In this document: positions 7,210-16,283 of the stretch, one piece after another
Numbering within the stretch: the first letter of the stretch is position 1
Layout of the letters: each line of letters opens with the position of its first letter
Assembly: GCA_907163375.1 (NCBI GenBank)
Contig: CAJQUW010016185.1
Location: 248,001-312,000, forward strand
Source: Prostheceraeus crozeri
Lineage: Eukaryota > Platyhelminthes > Polycladida > Euryleptidae
Reading direction: 5' to 3'
Length of the DNA: 64,000 nt
Program-made: the position numbers and the translations under genes
The notes under the pieces: model-generated
What the model saw: only the letters and a program-made list of their open reading frames with translations
The model's database searches: none
What the model was told of the DNA's origin: nothing

Positions 7210-7616
7210 TTTTTCTTTATGGAAAGTTGAATGTGAATATCTGAAATCGCTTCAATCACTAGACTGCTACCATGATGGTTAAATGCGTTAAGACGTTCAG
7301 CAATTTTTATCATATGTCTTTTAAAAAATTCTTCGGGGTGATCTACCACTTCCATTGAATAAGAAGTAAAATGGAAAGAGCGAGTTTCCACCTCTTCCTT
7401 TCCAAAATGACTAAACTTAATTTTCGCAACTAATCGCGCCATGACAATGCTATCAGAGAATGTATTCATTAACTCTAGAAATAGAGTGCTAGCATCATCG
7501 AGCACTGCTTCGATGTCAGTCTCATCTTTATGAAAATTTATCACATAATCTTGAACAGCTCCTTTTAAACTTTGCCTATGAAAACGTAATGTTCCGCAGT
7601 CGTTTGAGAAAGACAT
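7206..7616 (-). CDS. Unknown Polinton protein resembling a POLB N-terminal segment
   Basis: A 136-residue ATG-initiated protein. The part SFHFTSYSMEVVDHPEEFFKRHMIKIAERL, followed by FNHHGSSLVIEAISDIHIQL, recalls the extension that precedes the catalytic domains of Polinton-type DNA polymerase B proteins in invertebrates (a beta strand, then I-x-x-R-[IL]-x-x-F-x-x-x-G-S, then a strand with I-x-I). No exonuclease or polymerase motif is in this frame. It may be a stand-alone relative of that extension. Confidence in the family link is low; the frame itself is clean and fits snugly between neighbours. Confidence 0.45.
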   Translation of the reverse strand: MSFSNDCGTLRFHRQSLKGAVQDYVINFHKDETDIEAVLDDASTLFLELMNTFSDSIVMARLVAKIKFSHFGKEEVETRSFHFTSYSMEVVDHPEEFFKRHMIKIAERLNAFNHHGSSLVIEAISDIHIQLSIKKN

Positions 7617-7703
7617 GATCGCCCTTTATCTAACCCATCCATTGCATGAAAACAACAACTCTTCTCATAGTAACATTTATTGAATAACGGTAACAAGCAT
7701 GCA

Positions 7704-8234
7704 TTATAAATCAATGGTTTGAAAGAGATAAAATAGATACAGCTGATAACTATCATACAGCGAGCAATGATAACCATACAGGACTTTGGCAGTGTTGAGG
7801 TAAGGAGGAAAGAAGCATTGGTTATGAACGTAGCTACTACAACGAACAGACAAAATAGGAACACACAAATCCTTAAAACGTTTCGTGACTTCATGATAAT
7901 GTTGATTCACTCTACTATCCCAAGGCGGGAGCAAAATATCATCAATGATTAGATTGGGAAATACTTTCCTCTCCTTACCAGGATTATTACAAAAGATGCG
8001 TATAACATTGAAAGCAGCTAACCATCGTTTAAAGTCAATAAGAAGAGCACTCTCACAAGAAAAGCCATAGTCTTGCAAATATTTCAGATTAAGTCCATGA
8101 ATGTGTTTTCTCGCCCATTGATCAACATTGGGATCGCAGTTGGCATGTTGATGATAGACACTAACAATCTGATATGTCCAATTGTTCATAGCAATAGCAC
8201 TGAGCTCCTGTACAGGTTCACCCTCACAATCCAT
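7704..8234 (-). CDS. DEDDh-type 3'-5' exonuclease-like protein
   Basis: A protein of about 176 residues. It opens with an Exo I-like motif MDCEGEPVQELSA (Asp and Glu two residues apart after a hydrophobic strand) and ends with YGYHCSLYDSYQLY, in which His and Asp are separated by four residues, the Exo III pattern of DEDDh nucleases. Between them are ARKHIHGLN and DFKRWLAAF, the latter giving a candidate Exo II Asp followed by the conserved N of FCNNPGKE. This is a family I recall from Polinton-like elements of cnidarians and other invertebrates. It could proofread or trim DNA ends. In-frame hydrophobic residues precede the ATG, so the strand of Exo I may begin upstream of it. Confidence 0.55.
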   Translation of the reverse strand: MDCEGEPVQELSAIAMNNWTYQIVSVYHQHANCDPNVDQWARKHIHGLNLKYLQDYGFSCESALLIDFKRWLAAFNVIRIFCNNPGKERKVFPNLIIDDILLPPWDSRVNQHYHEVTKRFKDLCVPILSVRCSSYVHNQCFFPPYLNTAKVLYGYHCSLYDSYQLYLFYLFQTIDL

Positions 8235-8286
8235 AAAAATGATGATAGAAGCCTAAAACGGAAATTTACACATCTAAGGAAGCGTT

Positions 8287-8535
8287 CTATAACATATTAC
8301 AAAATGAAGAATTACATCGATGCTTTTCACGACAAAATACACAAATGATATGATGGCAACGAAGATGTAAAATGTATCTAATAAGACCACGTCTACGACA
8401 CTCAAAGCACATAAGCGAATTGTCATAGGGTAGAGTTAGGAAAGGACTAGTAATTCTCCTTCTTTGATTTGCGTTTTGATGTAGCATTCTTCTCCGACTT
8501 GCGCTTCGTACCACTGCTGTTGAGGATTTGATCAA
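8287..8535 (-). CDS. Small RING-like zinc-binding protein
   Basis: A short basic protein whose first ATG is residue 17 of the open frame (MLHQNANQRRR). Its C terminus has zinc-finger spacing CFECRRR, then RCHHIICVFC and CNSSFC, similar to the C3HC4 RING fingers at the C termini of viral IAP-like and Polinton RING proteins. The gene overlaps the 3' end of the next gene upstream by about 40 bp. Likely a ubiquitin ligase or zinc-mediated adaptor; partner and target are unknown. Confidence 0.45.
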   Translation of the reverse strand: MIKSSTAVVRSASRRRMLHQNANQRRRITSPFLTLPYDNSLMCFECRRRGLIRYILHLRCHHIICVFCREKHRCNSSFCNML

Positions 8536-9151
8536 TTATGTCATCTACGCTGGCTGGTTTTGGAATATATAGGATGGATTCCATATGCATGGAGAGAGAG
8601 GCTATTTTATTATCTTTGTGCTGACCATAATATAGTCCATTCACTTTGAAAAGGATATCCCAAGTACCTTCTCCGAGCTCGTCGCATGTGATGATTGTTG
8701 AATGATCTCCCTCCTTCTTATAGTAAGTACACCAATGTGATACCGGTAGGCAAATTTGGTTACCATCCCAAATCTTTCTATAGGGAGTATCCTTGTCATC
8801 TCTCGCTTTCCACTCTTGAGCAAGAGGAGTAGGAATGTCCATATTTAATGTCACGTACTCCTCAATAATATCGAGTTGGCGGCGAATGTACGTACTCACG
8901 GGGATCAGTATGTAGTCCCCATACTGATTGCGCATTATCTTGACATCCGTGGAAGGGAGCATTCCCGTTTGGAGTACTACGCTATGATCGTCATAACGCA
9001 AGACTTGTTTAAATTTACGCTGTAGCGGTGTAGGATTATGTACCTTGGTTGTTTCTTCCACTGGCCTCAGTTGTAGATGATCTGATCGGAGCGAACCTTG
9101 TAACGTTTGACCGTCATTTTGTCCTACTAGTGCAGCAGATGGAGTAGATGC
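8447..9151 (-). CDS. Unknown early-type protein at the right end
   Basis: An open frame of about 200-235 residues running from the right end inward. Visible features: a conserved-looking core with VSTYIRRQLDIIEEYV, LPVSHWCTYYKKEG and ITCDELGEGTWDILFKVNG, and a basic tail (TKRKSEKNATSKRKSKKEN) that looks like a nuclear localisation signal. The frame stays open upstream of the first long-frame codon to about 9151, where an intron acceptor-like tract begins. A TATA box lies about 90 bp further upstream. No family is recognised. Position next to the terminal repeats and a nuclear signal suggest an early regulatory or DNA-binding protein, by inference. Confidence 0.5.
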   Translation of the reverse strand, partial: ASTPSAALVGQNDGQTLQGSLRSDHLQLRPVEETTKVHNPTPLQRKFKQVLRYDDHSVVLQTGMLPSTDVKIMRNQYGDYILIPVSTYIRRQLDIIEEYVTLNMDIPTPLAQEWKARDDKDTPYRKIWDGNQICLPVSHWCTYYKKEGDHSTIITCDELGEGTWDILFKVNGLYYGQHKDNKIASLSMHMESILYIPKPASVDDIIDQILNSSGTKRKSEKNATSKRKSKKENY

Positions 9152-9219
9152 CTGAAAATGAAAAAAGATTGTATTAAGTTTACGTTCAAGGGAGGAGAGG
9201 GAGGGAAGTAGCGACTTAC
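9152..9219 (-). other. Probable 68-bp leader intron
   Basis: On the minus strand an ATG at 9222-9220 is followed directly by GTAAGT, a perfect 5' splice donor, and 68 bp downstream a pyrimidine-rich stretch ends in TTTTCAG. The open frame of the right-end gene starts immediately after that acceptor. This would place only the start codon in the first exon. Intron size and signals fit invertebrate splicing; no transcript evidence is available. Confidence 0.55.
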
Positions 9220-9312
9220 CATTTTAGTTGGATAATAGAATAGAGAGAGAAAATGTGCGTCCGTCACTCGTGTGATTCAACGATGGAATGATTCTCACTG
9301 TGGAAGGCTCGC

Positions 9313-9322
9313 TATTTATAAA
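9313..9322 (-). promoter_or_regulatory. TATA box of the right-end gene
   Basis: The minus strand reads TTTATAAATAGC here, a near-consensus TATA box (TATAAATA). It lies about 90 bp upstream of the putative ATG at 9222, giving room for a transcription start near 9285. It is of special note because the same element carries a TBP-like gene. Confidence 0.5.
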
Positions 9323-9388
9323 GAAATGCTTGATTCTCATTGGATGATGATCCTCATTGGACAATAACATCATGCTGATTCCAAAGCC

Positions 9389-10360
9389 GTCAGCGAAATT
9401 TGATGAAACAACCTTTGGTAAAGGTCCCAGGTCGAAATTCCACACTTTGGAAAATTTTTAATTTTTCCCATACAAAGTCACTCTGACACTTAGGATTTTT
9501 TCAGGTGAGCTCCGACCTAAAATCTTGTAACCGCTCTAACTTTTGAACGGCTGCTCCGATTGACTCGCAACGAAAAATGCGGTCGAGCAATGTTTCATCC
9601 TCTTTCCAATGCAAGTCGAACGAACAAAATCCGTCCACTAGAACCAAAGTTAGAACAAAGGGGGGGGTCAGCGAAATTTGATGAAACAACCTTTGGTAAA
9701 GGTCCCAGGTCGAAATTCCACACTTTGGAAAATTTTTAATTTTTCCCATACAAAGTCACTCTGACACTTAGGATTTTTTCAGGTGAGCTCCGACCTAAAA
9801 TCTTGTAACCGCTCTAACTTTTGAACGGCTGCTCCGATTGACTCGCAACGAAAAATGCGGTCGAGCAGTGTTTCATCCTCTTTCCAATGCAAGTCGAACG
9901 AACAAAATCCGTCCACTAGAACCAAAGTTAGAACAAAGGGGGGGGGTCAGCGAAATTTGATGAAACAACCTTTGGTAAAGGTCCCAGGTCGAAATTCCAC
10001 ACTTTGGAAAATTTTTAATTTTTCCCATACAAAGTCACTCTGACACTTAGGATTTTTTCAGGTGAGCTCCGACCTAAAATCTTGTAACCGCTCTAACTTT
10101 TGAACGGCTGCTCCGATTGACTCGCAACGAAAAATGCGGTCGAGCAGTGTTTCATCCTCTTTCCAATGCAAGTCGAACGAACAAAATCCGTCCACTAGAA
10201 CCAAAGTTAGAACAAAGGGGGGGGTCAGCGAAATTTGATGAAACAACCTTTGGTAAAGGTCCCAGGTCGAAATTCCACACTTTGGAAAATTTTTAATTTT
10301 TCCCATACAAAGTCACTCTGACACTTAGGATTTTTTCAGGTGAGCTCCGACCTAAAATCT
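9389..10360. repeat. 278-bp tandem repeat, about 3.5 copies
   Basis: Units begin with GTCAGCGAAATTTGATGAAA at 9389, 9667, 9946 and 10224, giving periods of 278, 279 and 278 bp; the one-base difference lies in a G tract (7-8 Gs) that closes each unit. The copies are almost identical. The last copy diverges after about 10,360, but fragments of the unit (AAATCCGTCCACTAGAA, GGGGG, GTCAGCGAAA) recur at 10,460-10,525. The array lies between the right-end gene's promoter and the element's tip, so it may be a subterminal repeat, replication or packaging region, or enhancer array. An 82-codon open frame in each unit is probably chance. Confidence 0.9.
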
Positions 10361-10822
10361 TAAATGGCGTCTCACATGTAAACGAAGACAGATAGGAACA
10401 AGCCGTTTGTTTCAGTGAATTTGTCTCACTCTTAGCTTTCAAATGACACCTCACTCGACAAAATCCGTCCACTAGAAGCCAAGATCGAAGCAAGCTGTCC
10501 AGAGGGGGGGGGACGTCAGCGAAAAATTTTTATCTCCGATTGCTTTCAAATTCACCATACAGATGCAGAATTTCACGCTGAATCCGAATCTGGCCTCCGT
10601 TTTCACATCCGAGGCCGCGTTTGGACACTACACACCAAAACATCCCACAGTTTAACCAAGACAACCTAGACGGTCGCCCACGTCAACCTAGACGGTCGCC
10701 CAAGTCCACCAGGCGGTCGGACACAGACACCCAAGGCTCACACACTGACGGTCCAGAGGGGGGGGGGACTCAGACACGACGGCGGCCATCTTGCGCTATC
10801 TGGTGTTCGCCGTTTTCTTACT
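10361..10822. other. GC-rich right tip of the Polinton
   Basis: A GC-rich segment with short internal repeats: the unit CCTAGACGGTCGCCCA occurs twice near 10,667 and 10,686, a related CGGTCGGACA follows, and G tracts (8-9 Gs) occur near 10,505 and 10,760. Composition falls sharply to AT-rich after about 10,820 (TTTTCTTACTACTAGAGG), which I take as the element boundary. Polintons usually end in inverted repeats of 100-1000 bp; the left partner is not in the window. A 68-codon frame here has no support as a gene. Confidence 0.55.
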
Positions 10823-12619
10823 ACTAGAGGGGTTTAATATGAAAAGATTGAAACGATAAAACAAAGTAAGAAAGGAAATAAAGAAATGCGTAAAAATGTA
10901 AGTTTCAAATGTAATAAATGATGAGCAAAACACAAGACAACACACTGAATTGCCAACACAAATTGATGTCAAAATTTTAATGATCAACTGCATACAAAAG
11001 TTAACTATCATTTTGTTGACATAAAACCGCAGAAATGCATGTATTTCAATAAACAACACATTTTTTGAAATTTTTTTATCAGACAAGAGAAGAAAAGTAT
11101 TTTTGAGACAATCCAACGGATTCAAAAGTGCAAACATCAAAGGCGAAGTGAATTACTTTTACCTCTACTAAGTAAACATGAAAGCATTCAACACCAGTTG
11201 TAAAGCAGACTGCATCATATCGAACATATAAATTAGTGGCAAAATTAATCGCCCATTTCGAGGAATTCTTATCACAGATTTTGGTAATAATATGAAATAA
11301 TTCTACAATTCTTAAAAGACGGCATTAGTTTCAATGTGGTAAAAAGGGGCCATTACGTTTTTGCACAATTTTGGGTTGTTTGAATTCAATATTGAGGAAT
11401 GTGCTAGGATTTTATTATGTTCTCATTTAAGTTCATTCTAGGAACCTAATGTCGGGCCTTTTTAGTTGTACTGTATATAAGACACTTTGGATAATGGAGC
11501 CTTGACAAGTAACTCGTTAAGTCAGACGCTCGAATATTACAAGAGGCTGAGTCTGTCTGTTATTTTGCATAAAGTATTATCTGATTGCCAATCTTTCTAC
11601 TTCTGCATACATTGAACACAGTATAATATATATTGAATATAATGCCAGCATCAGTGAATTTGCATAATCACGATGTATTTTCGCTTAGATTAGATAACAA
11701 GAAATAATGAAGTTCTAAATTCTCATTTATCGTCATTCGAGCCGCGATTTCAAGCATTACGTTTTTCAAAGGAAAGCAAAACATCCGTCACATAAAAAAA
11801 GAGATTATTGTTGCGTAAAGTAAGAAGCAATCAGTATAAAGCAGCTGATACCCCACCCATAGAATTGTCATGTATGGAGAGGCACATCCATTCCCATGTG
11901 ACTCAACAAAAGCAAGTCCATCCGTATCTGACCGCAATTGCCTCCGGTGACTGAGTTATCAATCGTTCAAAAACAAAACCAGAAAAATGAATATAAGTTT
12001 CAGTAATGCAGTTGCAGATAACTTGTTGACCATTAAAAAACGATTTTAAAATATCTTGTAAATACTTGCTGTGCACGCACTTGCACGCTAGTGCGCTGGA
12101 ATGAGGTATATACAGCCTTAGGTAGCATAATTAACTACCACCCCCAATGTCAACAAATATGACGTTTGCTCTATGTGCTGCACACGCCCCGAATGCTAAA
12201 TGTTACTTTTCTACGTTTCACCAGGTAAGTATATTGTGCATTTGAAGTGCATCAGAATATACCTGCGCATGCTGGCTTAAAATGTCCACATGTTTTCCAA
12301 GTTTAATACTACATCAATTGGAATCAATGGGCCAAATTAGAAATACCCAGAACATGGTTCCCTGGAGGTAGGGGCGATGTGCGAACAAGTGCTCTAGAGT
12401 GTCAATTTTTCACATGAGGCAAACGGTGTGTTTTAATTATACTGGAAGTGGGCAATTTTGCTACCTGAGACTGCAGTTGTTTCCCACAACGCAATTTTCA
12501 TCAAAGTGCTGGGGCGGTCAACTTCATCACTGCGCTAGGTTTACCAATTTCACAATCGAGCGACATATGTCATCTTGTTACCTTCAGTGGCTTCTCCTAA
12601 CTTAGTACTAGTCTGCATA
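10823..12619. other. AT-rich intergenic DNA
   Basis: No open frame with coding character. One stretch (about 11,335-11,620) has a TATA-like TATATAAG and an ending reminiscent of LTRs, but no second copy or target duplication could be seen. Otherwise unique-looking AT-rich sequence. Confidence 0.6.
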
Positions 12620-14588
12620 CCGTATTCGTCCTATTAGACGCCCTGGCTTCTATTAATTTTCCAATTTGTAAGAGGGGCCTCTATTTGAACAGGGGCGTGT
12701 ATTTGAGCAGAGACGTTTATTTACACTATTAATTTTTGAAATATTTTTCTTTAAAATATATCTTTTTCTATCCATTATAACTTATGAATTGTTCTTGATC
12801 TTTAGCACAGTATTTTGAACTATTTTCATTAATTCAAGATCTACATGTACAAACAAAAAATATCCAATATTCTTTGCCAAAAAACAGTTAACAAAATAGT
12901 ATAAATCAGTTATATCATTATATAATCAATGATACCATCAGTTCAGAATCTATCATTCCGATTCATCGCTATCTTCCTGGCATTCTATGATGCTTTCGTC
13001 CGAGGAGCTTGCTTCATCCTCAATATTGAAAGTCATCTTTTGCCTGCGATCATGCAGACTCTCCAGAATATCCAATTCCTTCACAGCATGAATGTTACAG
13101 TCTTCACTTCCATCCAGCGAAGTAGTCAATCTGCAAACATAAAACGACTTTTTGATGAGGTCCTTGTGCAATGAACTCCAAGCTGCAACTACCCACTTGC
13201 ACATGCGGAGTTTGATTGGAGGTTTCGGATTTCCCGCTGCAGTTTTGTTTGTTTCTGACACGCCGATTGCACGAGCCCATTCTTCATAGTTCTCTAAGTA
13301 TGCGGCCTTAAAGAGTTTATTCCAAGAAACGTCCGGCGCCTGAAGTAGAGATGTGCATCCTCCAGGAATTACCACTGTGTCAGTGCAAGTAGTCTTCAGC
13401 TGTTTCTTGACAGGGTCTGTTCTATGAGCTCGGAAAGCATCCCAAGCGAGAAGTCGTCGTCCGAAAGAGAACGCACCCCATCATCGTTTCAACCAGTCGA
13501 GAGTGGTAGATTCGTTCATCCATCCATTATCAGATACGGTAACGACCGCATCCTTGAAATCAAGTAGCTCCTTGGGAATCCTTATACCTTTGAAGACGAT
13601 ATATGGGAGAAGTTTTCGCGCGTCCGCCATTGCTGTGAGCATAACGGTGAGTTTTGCCTTGTGATTTCCTGATGAAAATAGTGAAATTGTCTTTGCACCT
13701 GCAAATAAAAAAGACACGTTTTGAGTTAGATCAAGTTGCTATATGAAAGAACAAATACATGAAGCCTTACATAACTGTCATTTCGATTGTCGTATTTTGT
13801 ATCGGATCTATCCAATCGCAGTTTTATCTGCTGCTCTAATTGAATCCATTCTGTAGCTGAAATTTTTTTCGTAGATTGCCTATATATGCCAAGCGACTTA
13901 TGACTTTCTCCTTGACATCATCAGGCGTTTTCTGAGACACAGAAGTTCTTTTCCGTAGGCTTAATCGATTACGTCGCAGAAATCGCTTACGCCAGCCGTC
14001 ACTTGCATGAAACTCCTCATCAGCTCTCACTTCAATTATTCTCTTTACTTCTTTTGAATCATTTTTCGGATGATTCGAAGGCCTTCAGTCCACCAAATAA
14101 GTTGTTCTTCCATGAAATCATATTTTATATGTCGTCCTGCGCCGGGAAGCCTTTTGCAATTCTTGTGTTGTTGATTCTCCTTTAAATCTTGTTCTTGTTG
14201 ACACCATTCACGTACACGTTTTTTGTCGACTTTGTAAACTTTCGCAGCATTTGTCTTTGAAGTGAATTTGGCGAAATTAACAATTTGAAGTTTTTTCTGT
14301 ATTGTAAAGGAACGCCTTTGCTCATCTTGGCAGCAGCCTCACATTAGTCTTTTACAAATCAAGAGTATTCCGTTTTGAGAGGAACACGCATACATGACAA
14401 TACCTATCAGAAGAGACGCAAAACAGTTAGTTATAGTCACGTGTGTGTGAGCAAATAGCATTCAACCACTGAAGATAGGGACTTCTAATTGGACAGAGGA
14501 CTCTATTAAGTTGTTGAAAGCAAAAAGGGGGCGTCTATTAAGGAAGAGGCTTTAAAAAGAGCAGGGGCTTCTAATAGGAGGAATACGG
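12620..14588 (-). mobile_element. Pogo-like (Tc1/mariner superfamily) DNA transposon
   Basis: A 1,969-bp element bounded by terminal inverted repeats: the left end reads CCGTATTCGTCCTATTAGA and the right end, reversed, CCGTATTCCTCCTATTAGA, one mismatch in 19, followed by GCCC. Both ends abut TA dinucleotides (12,618-12,619 and 14,589-14,590), the pogo/Tc1-mariner target duplication. Secondary copies of an AGACGCCCC/AGGGGCCTCT motif lie just inside each end. It carries a pogo/CENP-B-type transposase gene on the minus strand with a few lesions. Confidence 0.9.
12953..14335 (-). pseudogene. Pogo/Tigger-type transposase, damaged
   Basis: In order from the 5' end: an N-terminal HTH (KVDKKRVREWCQQEQDLKE and LPGAGRHIKYDFMEEQLIWW, about 14,250-14,110), a CENP-B-like second HTH (DGWRKRFLRRNRLSLRKRTS, 13,980-13,920), and the DDE domain. 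The three catalytic Asp can be placed: in DKTAI near 13,825; in LAWDAFRAHRTDPVKK near 13,440; and in TSLLQAPDVSWNKLFK near 13,330. GAKTISLFSSGNHKAK and VVIPGGCTSLLQ are family signatures. The reading frame is interrupted several times: after the first HTH block, just after the first catalytic Asp (an apparent lost base), across about 13,720-13,790 where an intron or insertion may lie, and near 13,480. The C terminus is acidic (SSSDES...EDSDESE), usual for the family. Confidence 0.85.
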
Positions 14589-14910
14589 TAATTGTTACGG
14601 TCGTTCAATAGTATGGCCACAGTACGTGTAGGTTCTCGGAAAATGCATTCACAACAATTTTCCAAAATTCTCTCTCTTTAGCATCTATGTCTTACAATTG
14701 TTTTTTAATGAAACATTTTACGGGATAATTGCGACAAATATTGAATATATTAGCACATGTGTGCTAAATGGTCGCAAGCAGCCTGTTTTCCTGACCGCAC
14801 CTCTTCTGACCAGGATTAGAACCAATGGCGTCTTCTCCGTACCTGCGAGGCCTTCGCCGCATCCTCAAAAATAATTTTCCAACAATTATAAAAATGAAAA
14901 GTGTCATTCA
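14589..14910. other. Spacer between two transposons
   Basis: About 320 bp of AT-rich sequence between the pogo-like element and the next element; no feature seen. Confidence 0.5.
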
Positions 14911-16277
14911 CAGGGTGTCCGCGCTCCCTGGAAAACCTGGAAAACCTGGAAATCCTGGAAATCCTGGAGAAGTCCTGGAAATTTTGAGACTAATTAAAAC
15001 ACTTATTGAAAGTTGTTGAAGTCATGCTTATTCTATGGTTGAAGTGTTTTTTCTATTTTTCCAGATTTTATCTTCTTCATATCTCTACTTATTTGTTACA
15101 ATTATAGCCTTCATTCGCATACAATTTTTTGTTTTTAGAATATTTCAGTGACTGGAATCTCTTATCATAACGTATACAACATGAATGAGACTGAACTGCG
15201 TGGTATGGTCAACTATGAACTGTTGTCGAACTCCTAATCGTTGTACAGTATGGTGAATTAGTAGCCTAGCTGTGAATTCCCTCACAGAAGTTGTAAATTC
15301 CCTCATTAACGTCGTGTGGTATGGGGAACTAGGAGCCGTAATCTAGGATTAATGCTATTACACACTTAATTGCCGTGTGGCAGAATCTACTGACGCAAAA
15401 TGGTACTGAACATATACACTATTTAAGCACCAGGCTTGTTCCGAATTATCCTAATATCGAATATTTCCAAACACATTTCAAGTAGGTTTTTAATATGCCC
15501 CAATATTATTCTCGGTTTTCAATATTATTCCCGACACGTCGTGTGCCAATGAGCTTTCCTCGATCAATTCTTCTCTGTGTCATTCTCTTAAACTGATTGT
15601 GATTACTCTCATGCATATGTAGCACATCAACCATTATGTTCATCTTTCTGGCTCTTGATCTTCCTCCTTCCACGGATTCACGCTGCAATGCTTCAGTTCA
15701 AATAGGAGAACAAGCTAGAAAAAGAGTATAACAATAGGCCTAAATAACGAAAAATATAAGACTTAACAATGAAATGTGACTTTACACATATTCCGTTTAT
15801 GTTACATTTCATAGTTAGTCTTATATCTTTCGTTATTTATTGTCATACTCTTTCTCTATTTTGTTCTCCTCAATCCGCAAGCTTTAAATTTGTTACGATC
15901 GATTATATTTTCATTTTTTTATAAATATAATGTAGCCGTCTGATGCATATATTGGTATTTTTTATTTAGAATCACCTGCGCCTTCAAAATTCAACCAATT
16001 TCACGCCACTTTTCAAATTTTTTTCGTTAATAATATTAATTTTATGGTGTGTAAGCTCCTTAGCCACAGAACTTTGGATAGATTTCTCCCGTAGATTTTC
16101 TTTAAATTTGACGCGTGCATTTGAGCAAAATTTTCTTGCAGAAAGTCTGGAAATTTTCGTTCAAATTGGACCCCCTTATTTTGGTAAATTTCCCTGGAAA
16201 ACCTGGAAAATGAATTTTACCCTGGAAATCATGGAAAACACCTGGAAATTTTCATTCAAATTTGCACGGATACCCTG
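14911..16277. mobile_element. Non-autonomous DNA transposon with CTGGAAAACC minisatellite ends
   Basis: A 1,367-bp unit flanked by perfect 6-bp direct repeats CATTCA (14,905-14,910 and 16,278-16,283). The ends are inverted repeats: CAGGGTGTCCGCGC on the left and, reversed, CAGGGTATCCGTGC on the right, 12 of 14 matching. Just inside each end is a short tandem array of CCTGGAAAA/CCTGGAAAT units (14,929-14,990; 16,190-16,260). No transposase is encoded. CAGGGTGTCCGCG with GGAAAACCTGG arrays recurs in marine genomes as a MITE-like family; the superfamily is not settled because a 6-bp duplication does not match the 8 bp of hAT elements. Confidence 0.75.
15704..15870. repeat. Long hairpin inside the 14.9-kb element
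   Basis: The left arm starts AGGAGAACAAGCTAGAAAAA and the right arm, reversed, AGGAGAACAAAATAGAGAAA; matching continues through AACGAAAAATATAAGACT and ATGAAATGTGA for about 70 bp, leaving a loop of roughly 20 bp. The left arm has an extra GGCCT near 15,740. Could fold into a strong hairpin as RNA or single-stranded DNA. Confidence 0.85.
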
Positions 16278-16283
16278 CATTCA

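Larger units (their letters stand above)
1..10822. mobile_element. Polinton/Maverick-type element, right-hand part
   Basis: A dense run of small, closely spaced or overlapping open frames contains the Polinton hallmark set: chromodomain integrase, adenain-like protease, FtsK/HerA-type packaging ATPase and double-jelly-roll-type major capsid protein. Nearly all genes lie on the minus strand; a short plus-strand block lies at 374-1630. The element continues beyond the left edge, because the minor-capsid-like frame is cut there. The right end is placed near 10,820, where a GC-rich segment gives way abruptly to AT-rich DNA; the terminal inverted repeat cannot be tested because its partner is outside the window. 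No DNA polymerase B is seen here. Most frames are open over full expected length, so the copy looks young and largely whole, with perhaps one or two breaks. Confidence 0.9.

Noticed and set aside
7565-7894. Hydrophobic 109-residue minus-strand frame
   Set aside because: Mostly overlaps the exonuclease-like gene in another frame; hydrophobicity likely comes from the overlapping codons.
9501-10306. Identical 82-residue frames in the 278-bp repeat units
   Set aside because: They follow from the repeat itself, the period is not a multiple of three, and the translation has no family features.
9389-10360. Direct repeats considered as a CRISPR array
   Set aside because: Units are 278 bp with no unique spacers, and the genome is eukaryotic.
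10621-10827. 68-residue frame in the GC-rich tip
   Set aside because: Made of the CGGTCGCCCA repeats; GC-rich DNA has few stops.
11335-11620. Possible solo LTR with TATATAAG and an LTR-like 3' part
   Set aside because: No second copy in the window, no convincing target duplication, ends uncertain.
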